From positions 45,950,581 to 46,014,580 of the forward strand of contig OX442314.1 of NCBI GenBank assembly GCA_949358305.1: DNA of 64,000 nucleotides, written 5' to 3'. The notes under the pieces were generated by a model that was not told where the DNA came from, searched no databases, and was given only the letters and a program-made list of their open reading frames with translations. This document shows positions 9,114 through 21,192 of this stretch, piece after piece. The DNA comes from Strigamia acuminata. Taxonomy: Eukaryota; Arthropoda; Chilopoda; Geophilomorpha; Linotaeniidae. Numbering within the stretch: the stretch's first letter is position 1; every line of letters begins with the position of its first letter. Both the position numbers and the translations under genes were made by a program.

Positions 9114-9629
9114 TTATTGACAGCCGCCATCAAGAGTTCGATTTTTTGCAATCGAGGCCTGGATTTCATCTAGTTTCAGGGAAGTTGATGAATTCAGGGT
9201 GGCTGGGAATAGTGAGTCCGGGATTAGGGTGGCAGCGCCGGCGGCAGCACGAGCAACAGCCTCGGCATTGGAAATGACATCGCCTTCGTCAGACGAGACG
9301 TCGGAACGGTCGCTCAGATCGCTTTGTACGGTATTTAAATGCGTATACGTGTGTGAGGTTGTGGTGATCCAGTTGTTACCTTTTAGGGCATTAACGGCCA
9401 ATTTTGAGCGCTTTCTTGCCGATTTTTGTGGGGCGACCACGCGGTCTGTAATGGTACGGCTAAGTGGTTGCACACGATTTAGGATGCTAATCACTTTTTT
9501 TATGCAGGAATCAAACTTATTGATCGTCACTTTAGTCGTAGGATTGGCAGCAATCATCTGTTTGAAAATATCTACGAGAGCGTCGGTATTGTTGAGAAGT
9601 GTGATGGATATGCGACTGGTGGCGGCCAT
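9114..9629 (-). CDS. Hypothetical protein, 171 aa
   Basis: A complete frame from ATG (9,627-9,629, context TTTCAATGGCC) to a stop at 9,114. It begins MAATSRISITLLNNTDALVDIF, has a basic middle (PQKSARKRSK) and a Ser/Asp-rich patch (SDLSDRSDVSSDEGD) followed by an Ala-rich stretch. No family is recognised. The length and ordinary composition suggest real coding, but it sits among transposon relics and could be the first part of a mobile-element protein. No TATA box or splice sites were assigned. Confidence 0.4.
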   Translation of the reverse strand: MAATSRISITLLNNTDALVDIFKQMIAANPTTKVTINKFDSCIKKVISILNRVQPLSRTITDRVVAPQKSARKRSKLAVNALKGNNWITTTSHTYTHLNTVQSDLSDRSDVSSDEGDVISNAEAVARAAAGAATLIPDSLFPATLNSSTSLKLDEIQASIAKNRTLDGGCQ

Positions 9630-9949
9630 TGAAATAAAATCAAATATTTAAAAATAAATAAATAATTTACTAATTTTGCCCGAAATACATAATGAAACAC
9701 AAAAAATTCTCAATTGGAGGTTGTCATCAGCAAACCAAAACTTGCAATAATCTCTTGATAATCCCGCATCTTGTGTGGAGTGATCAAATTTCCTGTCCCA
9801 GTAAAAAAACAGCTTTAAGAAAATACCCAAATAGCACTTTGCAATTGCACCCTCGATTACCACGTTTCCACAACAAACTGTCGCACCTATTACCAACCAA
9901 CAATTGCTGGTGACTTTAAATGAGCAGGAATTGAGAGTTCAGACAGTGT

Positions 9950-10050
9950 GAAAAAACAGAAAGTGAAGGTTCTAACAATTGTAAAAAAACAAAAAGTGAA
10001 GATTCTGACAGCTGTGAAAGAGCCACAATTGAAACTTCTAACAGGTTGTG
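9950..10050. repeat. Three degenerate copies of a roughly 33-38 bp unit
   Basis: Units share the pattern AAAAACAGAAAGTGAAGG then TTCTAACA; the third copy is the most divergent. They lie directly before the repeat that starts at 10,045. Confidence 0.5.
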
Positions 10051-10400
10051 GTGACCCTGGTGGTCACCAAAGGGTTGAATTTATTTCTTCCCTTATCAGA
10101 AATGTGTCTGAGTTTATTTATTTTTATGTTTTATATTTTTTATGAATGTCTGGTTGAGGATATTAGACAACTTAGAGGAACATGTGGGTGGTTGCCAGGA
10201 CAACTAGCCCATGAGCTTTTTTCAAACAGGAAATGCTTCCTGTGAGAGGAGAGAAAAACCTCAGTCTGAACCTTGTATTTGTATGAAACACACCATGAAA
10301 AACCACTCTCTGAAACCAATTCTCACTGAAGTTGTTTTGTGGCAATTCTACAAATATTCAGGCTCCTCTCTCTTACTAATGATCCGAAACAAAATTTGAA
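10045..10400 (+). repeat. Dispersed repeat with CAGGAA palindrome, copy 1
   Basis: Starts TGTGGTGACCCTGG, close to 54,036 (TGTGGTGGCCTGTGG). It carries the near-palindrome CAGGAAATGCTTCCTG at 10,229-10,244 and then CCTCAGTCTGAACC, matching the order at 35,150-35,420 and 54,036-54,390. It may be an LTR or transposon end. A stretch just after it (about 10,400-10,445: GAGCGTTACGTAATTTATGG then ACGGCCCC) resembles a transposon terminus. Confidence 0.5.
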
Positions 10401-10445
10401 ACCCCCTCCCCCCCTTGGAGCGTTACGTAATTTATGGACGGCCCC

Positions 10446-11954
10446 TAATTTTTAATTTTTTGGCGAGCTCAAGCGCCGCCGCGAGCGCCGTCGATAATGC
10501 CGTTCCAGACGCCGTCGATGTAAATGCAAATCGTAGGGAGTTTACACGATACAATACAGAATGCAGGTTAAAGGTGACATTGTTAGAGGCACGAATAGTG
10601 AGGTTGAAAAAAGAAATTCGCAATTTAAAGGATCGTTTACTGTGAAATATCTTTCTTGTGTCACGGGATTTCTCGTTCTTGCTGTTGAAGAATATCAACA
10701 GTGGGATCTTTTGTCTTGCTAGCCACGAACGGCTACGTGAGATATTCGTCGCGATTGCTACGTCGCGATATTGTTTGTTCGAGTCAACGAAACCTTATGC
10801 CAACATACCAACAAGTGGATCCTGATACAATATGAAATATTATTTTGACCACTTATGCAGGGGTCTTCCGCATGGGGGAAGGAATGTAAACTAGACCCCC
10901 AGCGTTTCCTGCTCGGTGGTAAGCAAACAAGTGAAGAAATTTCCTGAGGAAACACAGAAAACGCAAATTAAAAAAGCTGCGTGGAATAATTTTCATTGAA
11001 AAAATAACGATATTATTATACTAAAACCATGATTTATATTTATTTGAATGTAGTTTTAGGTTTGGTCTCTGAATAGTGCTGCTTGGCCCGATTTTACCAT
11101 TCCAGAAACAACAAAATTTTAGTTGACGTTGTCACTCCACTCGTCATACGTTTCTACAGCATAGGTTATAGTGATAACCCATTCTGCCAATTTGGGCCAT
11201 GTTGCAATGGTATTGAATGGTAAACATGCCCAGAAAGTTGCAGGGGTTCGTTTTTGGCCAGGAAAACAAGCCTATCCGATCGGAAAAGAGCTCAAGAATC
11301 GAACCCCGCATTTGAATTAACCATATCTGCAACCATTGGCTGGCATTTCATGTTTAAATTTCATTTTGCTGTTTATTCAACTCCCAAATTATTCAATGCA
11401 TGCACATTCAATTATGTTTCAACTGCAAAATTCAATTGCAGTTTAGCTGTTGGTATGCATTTAATTAGGTAAAAGACAGACTCCAGAGTTTGGATCATAT
11501 TTTGAAGTGTTTTAGGAACCAATGACTCCAAGCTTCAACAGCATCATTTTTTCACCTGTATGGGATGCAACGTCTTTTAAACTTACTGTCAATACAGGGA
11601 GTAAGCACAAATGACACTTTAATAGTTCTTCTCGAGTATGGTTTCGTTTGTTTCTCATCAGTCATCCCAGTATTTTATGTTTCATTTCTTTTATTTAACG
11701 AAACAAACAATTTCCAGGGTCGTGGCATGCTTGTTGTGTATTGCACTCCCGTATTTATTAATATCGGTAAGTTTTTTATTCAGTAGTTTATTTTAATCGT
11801 GGACTATAAGTCCTAGTTTTTATGAAACATTTGTCGTGAATTTTCGTTCGTTTATCGTGGTTTTCCACAGGATTTTGGTTTTCCACAGGATTTTGCTGTT
11901 ATTATTTACGCATTATTATCAGTCTATTTTTATTTAGGCCTACATATTTTTTTC
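10446..11954. other. No gene recognised
   Basis: AT-rich sequence with only short chance frames. A small frame at 10,415-10,645 ends in a Lys/Arg-Leu-rich stretch but has no family features. AGGCCTACATAT occurs twice near 11,935 and 11,970, just at the start of the next gypsy fragment. Confidence 0.5.
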
Positions 11955-11969
11955 TTTGTCTACAGATTT

Positions 11970-12720
11970 AGGCCTACATATTCGGGGAGCAAAGTGGTTC
12001 TCGACCCTGGCTTTAAGGCAAGCCTACCTGCAGATTTCATTGTCATCGGGGTCAGCAGAAGTGGCAGCGTTGAACACGTCACGCGGCCTGATGGCTGTAA
12101 CAAGAACTTCCATTTGGGACGATGCCCTCGGCAGGGGCCTTTCAACGAATTATCGTCACCTTCTTAGCGGGGGTGACTCGAATACGGGTTTATCTGGACG
12201 ACATCCTCGTAGCCACGGTAACATTGGAGGAACACCTCCAGCTTTTAAAGACGATTATTAGTAAGTTATTAGAAGTGGGGCTTTGATTGGCAAGAGAGAA
12301 ATGTTGTTTGATGAAAAAGGTCTTGGATTTTCTCGGATTCCACATCAACAAACATGGGGTCATGCCAATCTGTTCGAAGATTGATGCTTTGACTAGGATA
12401 GCTCCCGCCAAGCAACATTAAAGAGTTGCGAACTTTCCTGGGGATCGTCAATTTCTACTCGGTTTTCGTGGAATACCTGGCTGAAATTGCAGCCCCACTC
12501 TACGAATTGCTTTGCGTAAAGGGAGACTGGATGTGGACGGAAAGGAGGCAGGATGCTTTTATTACTATTAAAAGGACACTGACCACTGCGCCGATTCTGC
12601 AGTTCTACAGCTTGGAGAGTGTGTTGGTTTTGGCCATAGATGAGTTACCGTTTGGGGTTGGTGCCGTTTCGGCTCACCTCAATGTCCAGGGCATGGGGTT
12701 TTTAAGAGCTTTTGTGTTGT
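11970..12720 (+). pseudogene. Reverse transcriptase fragment of a second gypsy family
   Basis: Readable pieces in shifting frames: GAKWFSTLALRQAYLQ (motif A, where the catalytic Asp before LRQ is Ala), LNTSRGLMAVTR, then VYLDDILVATVTLEEHLQLL (catalytic YLDD intact, 12,196-12,255), LDFLGFHINKHGVMP, FLGIVNFYSVFVEYL and the start of RNase H (PILQFYSLESVLVLAIDE..FGVGAV). This family differs from copies A and B. At least three frame changes occur, and the sequence is cut at about 12,720 by a further insertion. Confidence 0.8.
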
Positions 12721-14865
12721 TTAAAATTCTTCTTTCTATTTTTCTAAGGAATTCTGGACATACTGGACATTCACAGGTGTGTTTGAGTATAATTTAAGAG
12801 TATTTAAAAATTGTATTTATTAACAGTTCTGAGGAAAATGGGGCCCAGGGCTCTCATTGGTCCACTCCAGGATTATACCTTCTTTTTATGTTTTCTTATC
12901 TTTATTTTGGCCCTGTGAACACCTGCGGTCCTGGATTCTTTTAAGGTATGTCCAGTGGACAATCTGTCATATTGAGATGAGTAGCATTTCTCTTCACTTT
13001 TTTAATATCTCTAAAAGAAGTATCTATGGCATTTCTACAGTGATCTAGAAGATCTGTTATTTTTAGAAAAAACCCTTGTACAGAAAGGAGATTTCACTAC
13101 AAATCCAAACAGAGAGAGTTTTAATAAGGAAGCACATAAAGGCCTAAACCTATTTAATCACTGAAAACGTCTAATACTAGAGGTAAACACCGTAGAAATA
13201 CCGCTAAATGGGACAAGAGTCTCACGGGTAACTCTAAGACTCGACGACGGAAAGAATCTTTAATGAAAACATTAAAGGACATGAAGGAGACGAGATAAGA
13301 AGAGAAAATGCCAGGTGCATCTTTTTAATCAAACAGGGAGTGGCTATCAAGGTACAATATTCAAATATTAATTATTCCAACGAGAAATAGGATTACAAGA
13401 GGAGGAGAATAATTTCGACGCATCAAAGACGAATCAGTATTGAGCACACAAAATGGCAGATCAAGAGAAAAACCAGGGCGTTGCCAGAGTCGGGACATAA
13501 CTCGCGGCGGAGGAAAACAAGCTGATAACATCACAAGAGGTAAAAACAGCACGAATATATCGATCCAAAATTACAAACCACCTTTAATTCCAGACGAGAG
13601 CGCCGATACAACACCCGCGAACTCGACACAAGGCGGCAACGAGAACCGATCCCGTTAATCATCGCGAAGGAATGACGAGAACAAAGGTAAAGATTTGACC
13701 TAAACTAATGTGACCGCTTGGCCACCCTGGTGACCTGCGGCACTGCCACACACCGCCATACGGCCCCAAAGGTCATCCCCTCTGTGGGTGATTGACCCAG
13801 CCTGGGGGAGGAGGGAGTGGAGTGGTGTGGTGAGGAGAGGAGTCTGTGTGTTGCAGGTCAACGACTGAAAAGGTAGTGTGTTGAGTAGCTCCCGAGGAGG
13901 AGAAGGTATTCATCAGAGGGACAGGACGAGTCCCGGGTTGGATTCTGTACTCCTCACCATTCACCATGTTGATACTCAGTGCTATGGCGGATTCCATAGC
14001 GCAGCCTCCATGAGCGGATACGCGGGTCGTAGGTGAGTACGACACGAATGTTTAGTCGAACAGACCACGTCACCCATTGGGCTCACACCCAATGTGTGAC
14101 AAGTCGGTTGCCGGTGCGGCATGCCTTCGTGGCATCCCCGCAACGGGTAACGGGATTCCCCATACCCCTAGACAACGTTAATAAAGGCCAACCAACCAAT
14201 ATTAGGGGAGTTTGTTATTTACGTGAGTATGCGTCCCAAACTAGTGTCTTCAGTCCCCTGTTTGCACTAGCAAAGACCATACCAGTCACAGGACGGAAGC
14301 GGAAGAGACAGCACTGCGGGAAGGTGCAATGCACGTTCGTTTGTAACTGCTGCGTAGTTGCGACCTCTAGCAAGATGACCGGCGTGATGCGCAAGTTACT
14401 CTCGCCGTCCAGACGAAGCTGTCGCCGATCCACACGGACGACGGACCCGTGAGGCGACGACGCTTCGCGAAGCCCCCCGCATGGCTGTCGGGCAGCGACT
14501 TTGTGTGCAGCAGCCGTTGAGAAGCGTGCATTATAAACCAAACTAAATTGATATGAAACTCCAAACCGAATTGATTTAATATAAGCAAGGCCTCTATTTC
14601 CAAGTAGCTGATAAAGCGGACTAGAAACGGAGACGTCATCAATCAGACAACTCAACTAGGAATCGACGAGACCATGAAAAATACCTCGGTTAACACTGGA
14701 ATTAATTTCTAGACAAATATGAAATAAATTCAGCTTTCATTTCAGAGAAACTCCGCTGAAACTGAGGAGCAAAGACGATAAACACACACAAGATCAGAGA
14801 TTTCAGATAAGTTATCATCACAAGGAATTATATAATTAAAGAGGGGAAATTAAAAACCCAATTTA
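12721..14865. mobile_element. 2.1-kb insertion between RT and RNase H end
   Basis: Separates the two parts of the second gypsy element (11,970-12,720 and 14,868-15,269). It contains one copy of a 0.47-kb dispersed repeat (13,709-14,198). The remainder (12,721-13,708 and 14,199-14,865) has no recognised gene; frames at 13,440-13,658 (+) and 14,215-14,655 (-) show no family motifs. Confidence 0.6.
13709..14198 (+). repeat. 0.47-kb dispersed repeat, copy 1
   Basis: Runs from TGTGACCGCTTGGCCACCC to CCCCTAGACAACGTTAATAA followed by a CCAACCAACC tail. The second copy is at 22,922-23,380. Conserved blocks include GTGGTGTGGTGAGGAG, CTCCATGAGCGG and CCACGTCACCCAT. It could be a SINE-like retroposon; a weak B-box-like GGTTGGATTC occurs at about 13,938, but no convincing A box was seen. 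Confidence 0.65.
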
Positions 14866-14867
14866 AA

Positions 14868-15269
14868 TTGTTCCAGGAAGTAATTTCCCCTAGACTTTTG
14901 AGGTGGTCTTTGCTACTGTCGGCATATAACTACGATTTGAGGTTCAGAAAGGGCGAAGGGAACACCAACGCCGATACTTTGAGTCGGTTTCCACAGAGAC
15001 TTCCACTGGGTGAAACGGAAGAAAATTCGGTATTGCTAACTGAATTAGCCGAGGAGGATTTACTGCGAGCGGAGCAGATTGCCAAAGCAATGCAAGAAGA
15101 TGTTATATTAAAACAAGTGACCCACGCTATACGGATTGGAGATAAAGATTTATTATCGACATCACCTGTATTGAAAGTATTTGGGACAAAGTTTGATGAA
15201 TTATCTCTTTTGCGTGAACTTGGAAATAGTGAATTTCGTCAAGGACTGTGTCATGTGCGGGCAAAATAG
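14868..15269 (+). pseudogene. RNase H C-terminus and linker of second gypsy family
   Basis: The frame continues the element at 11,970-12,720: SPRLLRWSLLLSAYNYDLRFRKGEGNTNADTLSRF is the standard end of a gypsy RNase H (NxxADxLSR). A linker to integrase follows (SVLLTELAEEDLLRAEQIAKAMQED..). It stops at 15,269 within a cysteine-containing stretch that may be the beginning of the integrase zinc domain. Only a remnant. Confidence 0.8.
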
Positions 15270-15369
15270 GGCATTGCCGGGGCACGCATCTCCTATTTCT
15301 TGAGCACACTCGGACCAACCATAGACAAGAATCCACATCAACACTGCAGGCCCAATTTTAACCTAACCA

Positions 15370-17111
15370 GATGTCAACTCAACTTTAACAAGAAACAGAT
15401 TTAATTTTTCTCTAAACCTTTTTGAAAAGTGTTTAAAAGTTTAGTTTAACTCTTGTCATGTGTCTGTAGTTTGAAAGCACTTGTCGGTGCCTAATTAGCA
15501 GTTTGGCACAAAATAAACGTACTTGGTCATACAAGTAGGCATTTAAATAACAAGGAACTGTTTAAAAAACCGACCTTTTGAATTCGAAGTTAAATCTTTT
15601 TTTTGAACAAATGCTTTACGGTACGGTACCTTTCATTTTTGGCAGAATTTAGAATTTGTGTGATTAAATCTTTTCTTTGGACAAATGCTTTACCAAATCA
15701 TTTCTGGTAGAATTTACAATTTGTGTGATAATTGTACAAGTATGGTTTGTTTGTACAGCTATAGGTAAAGTTAAAATAAAAATCGGTTAAACTATTTAAC
15801 TTAATTTTCCCCTCCGAAAAAACCAAAGGATTTCACTAGCCCAAATACATCAGAAACATTTGAAAGAAAATTCCAGATAAAGGTCACATTAGCTTTCAAT
15901 ATAATGTTGTTTTAAAACAGAAAATGTAAATGCCGCAATCGTATGGGACTACAGACGTACAATACAACATTAAATGTAAATGCCGCAGTCGTTACCGAGC
16001 GCAAAAAACAAACATTTTGGGCTATTTTTTGTTCTGTGGATTCATACGTGCGGAAATATGAGCGATCATACAGACGAGGAGCTCGAAACCATGGCGGCCA
16101 GCGACGAAATGGAATGGGAACAAGATGAAATGGAATGGGAATGGGACCAAATGGAATGGGATTGGGACTAAATGAAATGGAATGGGATTGGGACTAAATG
16201 AAATGGAATGGGAATGGGACCAAATGGAATGGGATTGGAACTAAATGAAATGGGACCAAATGGAATGGGATTGGGACTAAATGAAATGGAACAAAATGGA
16301 GTGAGATGCGACTTAAAAAACGCGCCCCCTTCACTCATATTGGAATACCGTGAATATTGAAAAACAAAACCGAAATTAGAAATGGACCAGAGCTCTGTTT
16401 TGGTTCCACTGAGAGCAATTTAGCCATCAATTTCTCCAGGGGTGACCACGAGGAGGTACAGAGTTGGATTTTACACCCCCAATAAACCTCATCAAACATT
16501 ACGGTGTTCCATCCTTCAAATGTCTTCAAATTTCTTTAAAATGGACGAAAATCAAAGTGATTAAAAAACATGAATACTCATAGATGCACATCGAAATAAG
16601 TCACCAATTTTGTTGATCGAAACAAAAGGATGGTCGCTCGAGTCGAAATTTGATCCCAAATCACGAGTGCGAACAAAGAAAAATGGTATAAAGTTCACTT
16701 AAATCATTTTGTTCTTAGATCAATGGTCAAATATTGCACATCATGTCAAAATTAAGCTAAACAATTCATTAACCAACTAAATAATATCCGTAACCAAACC
16801 TTAAAATCAAATCCTAACCGAATTTTCCCGAGCGCGGACAACGAACAATTCCATTCACTAGCTGCGTAGAACTGACTACGGGGATCACAAACCTAAAAAC
16901 CAAATAAATTACTCGCGATAGAAAGAATCTTCAAGGACGTGGCTAGATAAACAGAACCATTCTCACACGAGAAACTTATCCTCGCTCATGATTGGCTACG
17001 CACGAAATGGCGACAATTTCAAACAATCTCACTCGATGAATTTGAAACAAAACTTTATTACTGATAATATAATTTGTTCATTCCAACAATAACAATTCAA
17101 TTTATGGACAT
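15370..17111 (+). repeat. Large dispersed repeat, copy 1
   Basis: Starts at AGATGTCAACTCAACTTTAA and ends near ATTTATGGACATT. Copies lie at 36,014-37,529 and 49,292-50,545 (5' truncated). Shared blocks include AATGTAAATGCCGCAATCG, CAGGGGTGACCACGAGGAGG and TAGCTGCGTAGAACTGACTA. This copy also has an expanded GGAATGGGATTGGGAC-type tandem (about 16,105-16,290). No coding capacity or terminal inverted repeats were found, so it is a non-autonomous element of unknown class. Confidence 0.75.
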
Positions 17112-17661
17112 TTCACATTACAAAATTACATGCTCGTTGTCTTCAATGTTGTTTGTTTTTAGTAAAAATAAAAAGATGACCATTTCATATTGAATAATAA
17201 ATAGTTAATTTTAGTTAATATAATTCAACCATGAGTGGAGTTAACCACTCACATTCCTACCAAACTGACTCATTCACTCGAATAATGTTGACCTACATTC
17301 AGACGGCATACGTCCAACCTGACCATGTGATGAGTCTAATCTAATCAATGGAACATGATCCACTTCTTGTCAGTTGACTACTTGTAGATAGTATAACGGT
17401 TGCTGGGGCAAGAGGTAGAAGCACTTTTACAACATCACTACAACCAACAGCATCGCCACCTCAACGATCAAGTCGACTTGAACCACGTGAAGTGACCGGC
17501 ACTGATACCATTTGTAAAACTCATGGAAAATAAGATATCTCAAACGCAAAGTGGATTCACCACTGTATTTGAATCGAAGGACTTACGATCAATCCAGTTT
17601 ATTCTGGGTGGAATTAAGTGCCATTAACACGCCGCCAGCCGGTTTTGTGTTGATTTAAATA
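17112..17661. other. No gene recognised
   Basis: AT-rich DNA between a dispersed repeat and a transposase relic. Nothing coding or structured was identified. Confidence 0.5.
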
Positions 17662-17847
17662 ATGGAAGAAAGATTTGGAGACAGAGATAAAGCTAGCCAC
17701 CCAGATTGCTTGAAACAAACAGTAATATTTCCTGCTAAAGCAATGGTGTGGAGCTGCTTTGACTACAAAGGTCCATCAGAATTGTTTAATTTGAAGGACT
17801 GTCGATCAATGAGCGAAAAAATCCTCTCTGTGACGAGACTAACATGA
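17662..17847 (+). pseudogene. Tc1/mariner transposase fragment
   Basis: The frame reads ...DCLKQTVIFPAKAMVWSCFDYKGPSELFNL, the segment around the second catalytic Asp region of Tc1-type DDE transposases, where a proline-lysine/serine-x-MVWGCxSxKG motif is typical. Upstream and downstream parts are missing and the frame ends at 17,847. A short relic. Confidence 0.6.
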
Positions 17848-18338
17848 ATTCTCAAAAATTGCAGTCTTCTAGAACTCCGAAGTAAAATCGACAAACTTGG
17901 ATAAAACATTGTGATAATTTTAAAATTATTCTTTGTACTGCAATTTTCAATTTGTTGTTTTAGTTGTTATTAGTTAACATTTCATTAGCTTTATTTTTGT
18001 CTGTGATCGCTTGGAAAGCAATAAGTCCTTGCTTCCAATTTTGTTTTATTACGGTATATCACCATTGTATAATCTAGTCCATTAATTAAATTTGTATGTT
18101 TTTTCAATAGGTGCATTCAATCTGCTAGTAGAAAGTCACTTAACTGCCTTTCAGAGGGCGGAAGTGACGATAATTTTGTCACATTTTGACAAAGTAAAGT
18201 CACCTAAGTGACTTTCAGGAAAGTAACTGGAAAGTTCCTTTTCCACCTTTTAGAAGTCATTTACATGTGCGTGCATTTAACAAAGCTACAGTGGCAGCAT
18301 TTTGTTTTCGATCTGACTGGCTAAAAAATAATAGTAAA
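17848..18338. other. No gene recognised
   Basis: AT-rich. Repeated AGTCACTTA/AAGTGACTTT words around 18,130-18,260 and again near 18,440-18,480 suggest a small inverted-repeat element, but its ends were not defined. Confidence 0.4.
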
Positions 18339-18432
18339 TTCACGTGTGGCACACGGTAAATTCACACGTGTGGCACATGGAAAATTCACACACGTGGCAC
18401 ACAGTAAATTCACGTGTGGCACACAGTAAGTA
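18339..18432. repeat. Tandem repeat with CACGTGTGGCACAC
   Basis: About four copies of a 21-30 bp unit (AATTCACACGTGTGGCACA and variants). Each carries a CACGTG or CACACGTG core. Confidence 0.75.
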
Positions 18433-20699
18433 AGTGAAATGAAAAGTGACTTTGAAGAAGGGAAGGAAAGTGAAAGCCACTTTTTCTACCACAGATTGAA
18501 CGCACCTATTGACAACATACTGCCTGGCTGCAGCAGCAGCATTTTCTTGACATCCCTCGTAACACAACACCACATCTGTCATGTATTGGGGATATTCCTC
18601 CATTCATGGTAGTGGAATTATTAGGATTCCCAGTAGGTCACCCATCCATTTACTGATTGGAACTATTGCTGCTTAACTAAACTGACCCGAAAGAAACTGG
18701 GTAACGAGCATCAGTCAAGCTGAAGATTGATTTCTCAATGAATTCCATCACTTATGGGTTTTGTTAAACAGCCATAATTGTTGGATAATTTAGACTAATT
18801 TGACTACTAAAAAGAAATATAATTTATATTTCTTTTTACTGTCAGCAGAAAATATGCACGTCACTAAGAAGTAAGAAATTACGTCAAGGCAGCAACAGAT
18901 GTAGAAGACTGCATTTTAAATTGTAATTATTAATACAGAGTATCTACACAATTTTATACCAAAACTGTTTGATGAATTTTTTTTAGACGCAATTGCAGTT
19001 CACTTCAAATCCAAACGAAGCGAATAGTGTTGAGAAAAACAAACTGGCGGCAAGGAAGAGCACAGAAGATCCATAAAGCTGGCACAAAAGAAAAAAATAG
19101 TATGTTCATTTTATGTTTAATTATTTTTATAGATACCTAGTCCATTGCCTTAACCACTGGACCACCACTACAAACTATTGTTGTCTTCATGAAGACAGTC
19201 ATGTTGGTGGACCATCATGTCGCCGTGGACCATCACAATCTGGCTCGGACTCCAGGTTCGTTAAAGGCACCTGCACCTGCACCTGCACCTGCATATGCGG
19301 GAGATCCTGGCAGGGCACGGCACCAGAAATAAAACGGGCCTTTGGTTTTGACGCCAGGAAATCTGCGGGCGCTTGTTTCCGATCGGGGAAAGTAGCCTTT
19401 CCGTTCCGGAACAATCTGAGGAATCCATTTCCATCAATAGAATTTCCGTAGCACGCACCGTTGGCGAGATATGGCCAAAAAACGGACCGGTCACGAGGAG
19501 CGGTGCGAGTTGTGGTCAATCGCCTTGACCCAGCAGCTCGCCTTGCAAAGCGACGCAATGAAATTAAGGTCACTTTTAAAGGCAGAGACTGAAGAAAACT
19601 GGCTGTTTTTCTGAAGAGAGAAAAGGACATCTTTTTGTGTTGAAGGTTGACAAAAGAAGTGATTTAATAATAAGCATACATCAAACAAGAAAACTTGCAA
19701 CAATAATGTTATAACATACAATGGTTGTTAAGGCTGTTCTCAATAGGCATGAGAACGGGACCAATTTTCTGGTCCCGACCCGTCCCGAATCCCGAAAATT
19801 TCAAATTTTCGGGTCCCGGCCAGTCCCATGTCCCTAAATTTTTATGTTTCTTTATGTTTCTTTATGTGTTTTTTATGGTTTTTTTTATTTTAAGTGTAGC
19901 TGCTAAGTGTCATGTTTGTCCCTTTTTGAGGTTTTTGACAGTCGCTTTCAGTCAAATGTCGGCGTCCGGAAGTCGATCCGCAGATCGGCGAAGTGGTCAA
20001 TGCCTGACGTTCTGAACTACTCTTTTGCTTTTATTTTGGGTGGGGAATCAGAATGTAACAACTAATCAACCTATTGCGACGTAAATGCAAATTCTTTTTG
20101 CAATCATCACTAAAGAAAAATTGTGTTCACTTTAGCTGACAGCTTATCCCTGAATGTACTTTACCTCCCTGTCCCTTCTCGTCTGACTCGCAACGCACGA
20201 GTTCCTTTCTTGGGATCTACTCCCTATCCCTCCTTATCTCTTGAGATGTCGTTCCCTTTTTTTGTTTGCAAATGTTGAAGTCGATTCTCGACTTTCAGTT
20301 CCTGTCGGGTTCTTGCTAACGCAGATTGCAATTGACGAGCCCTAGTGCTTATGAATTGAGTGGCGCCCCTTGCGTGTGGGGTTGTCAAGCAACCTAGCCC
20401 CTGACCCCTCTTCTCTCTATTGGCGTCGGTTCAGTCAAGCTGGTTCCGACTTGGGGTCGGCCAAGCGTTTCTTTTTGGTGGCCTCCTATCTGGAGCCTTG
20501 GGGCTTAGTTAGACGTTTCTTCTACTTCCCCTCTCTCTATACCACATGGTCTGTTTTGTGTGTTCGGTCTCTAGGACCTTTGGCGCCTGTGTGTGGTCGG
20601 CTCTTGACCAGAACCTTCCTACTCTAGCGAGATCTACTCGTTTCCTCTCTGGCCTTTCGGCTCTTCTAGTGCTCTTGACTTTAGTGGTCGGCTTTATGC
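18433..20699. other. Repeat-derived DNA without a recognised gene
   Basis: Holds a CACCTG run (four units at about 19,269-19,292), a block of GGTCCCG/CGGGTCCC words at 19,755-19,825 with an internal AAATTTCAAATTTT dyad, and GC-richer DNA near 20,350-20,680. Frames here are short and lack motifs. Confidence 0.45.
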
Positions 20700-20812
20700 A
20701 CACGTAATTAAATCGCGAATTGCGTATCCGCGAATCCGTAAATCGCAAATCTAATGTACCGCGAATCCGTAAATCGCGAATCTAATGTACCGCAAATTCT
20801 GTGGTGTCATTG
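20700..20812. repeat. Tandem repeat of CCGTAAATCGCGAATCTAAT type
   Basis: Two to three units of about 36 bp (CCGCGAATCCGTAAATCGC then GAATCTAATGTA). Confidence 0.7.
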
Positions 20813-20974
20813 GTGCTGTCGACTCGGAAAATAAACTCGTTAATTGTGTAATTTACACATCCCGTTTTTCGTCCATTGATTGCCATGTTAGAGTTGAAGT
20901 TCTACCAGAAATTACAATTAAATTTCAATAATGCAGGTTGAATTTTATCTGTGTACATGAGTTTAGTTTTTTCT

Positions 20975-21192
20975 CGTTTTAGTTTTTTCGCGATATATTG
21001 TGTTTGCGATTTCTGGAATCGCGATATATTTGTTCGCAATATATTTCTTCGCGTTTTAGTTTTTTCGCGTTTTAGTTTTTTCGCGATGTATTATATTCGC
21101 GATATATTCCATTTGAGTTTGTAATCGCGAAAATTTCATTTTTAGATTTCTAGATTTCTAGATATTTTTTCGCGACAGTAGCGCCACCCCAA
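20975..21192 (+). repeat. TTCGCGATATATT-rich dispersed repeat, copy 1
   Basis: Multiple TTCGCGATATATT and TTCGCGTTTTAG words, then TTGTAATCGCGAAAAT, ending TTTTTTCGCGACAGTAGCG followed by CCACCCC. The same order recurs at 48,395-48,556. Confidence 0.75.
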
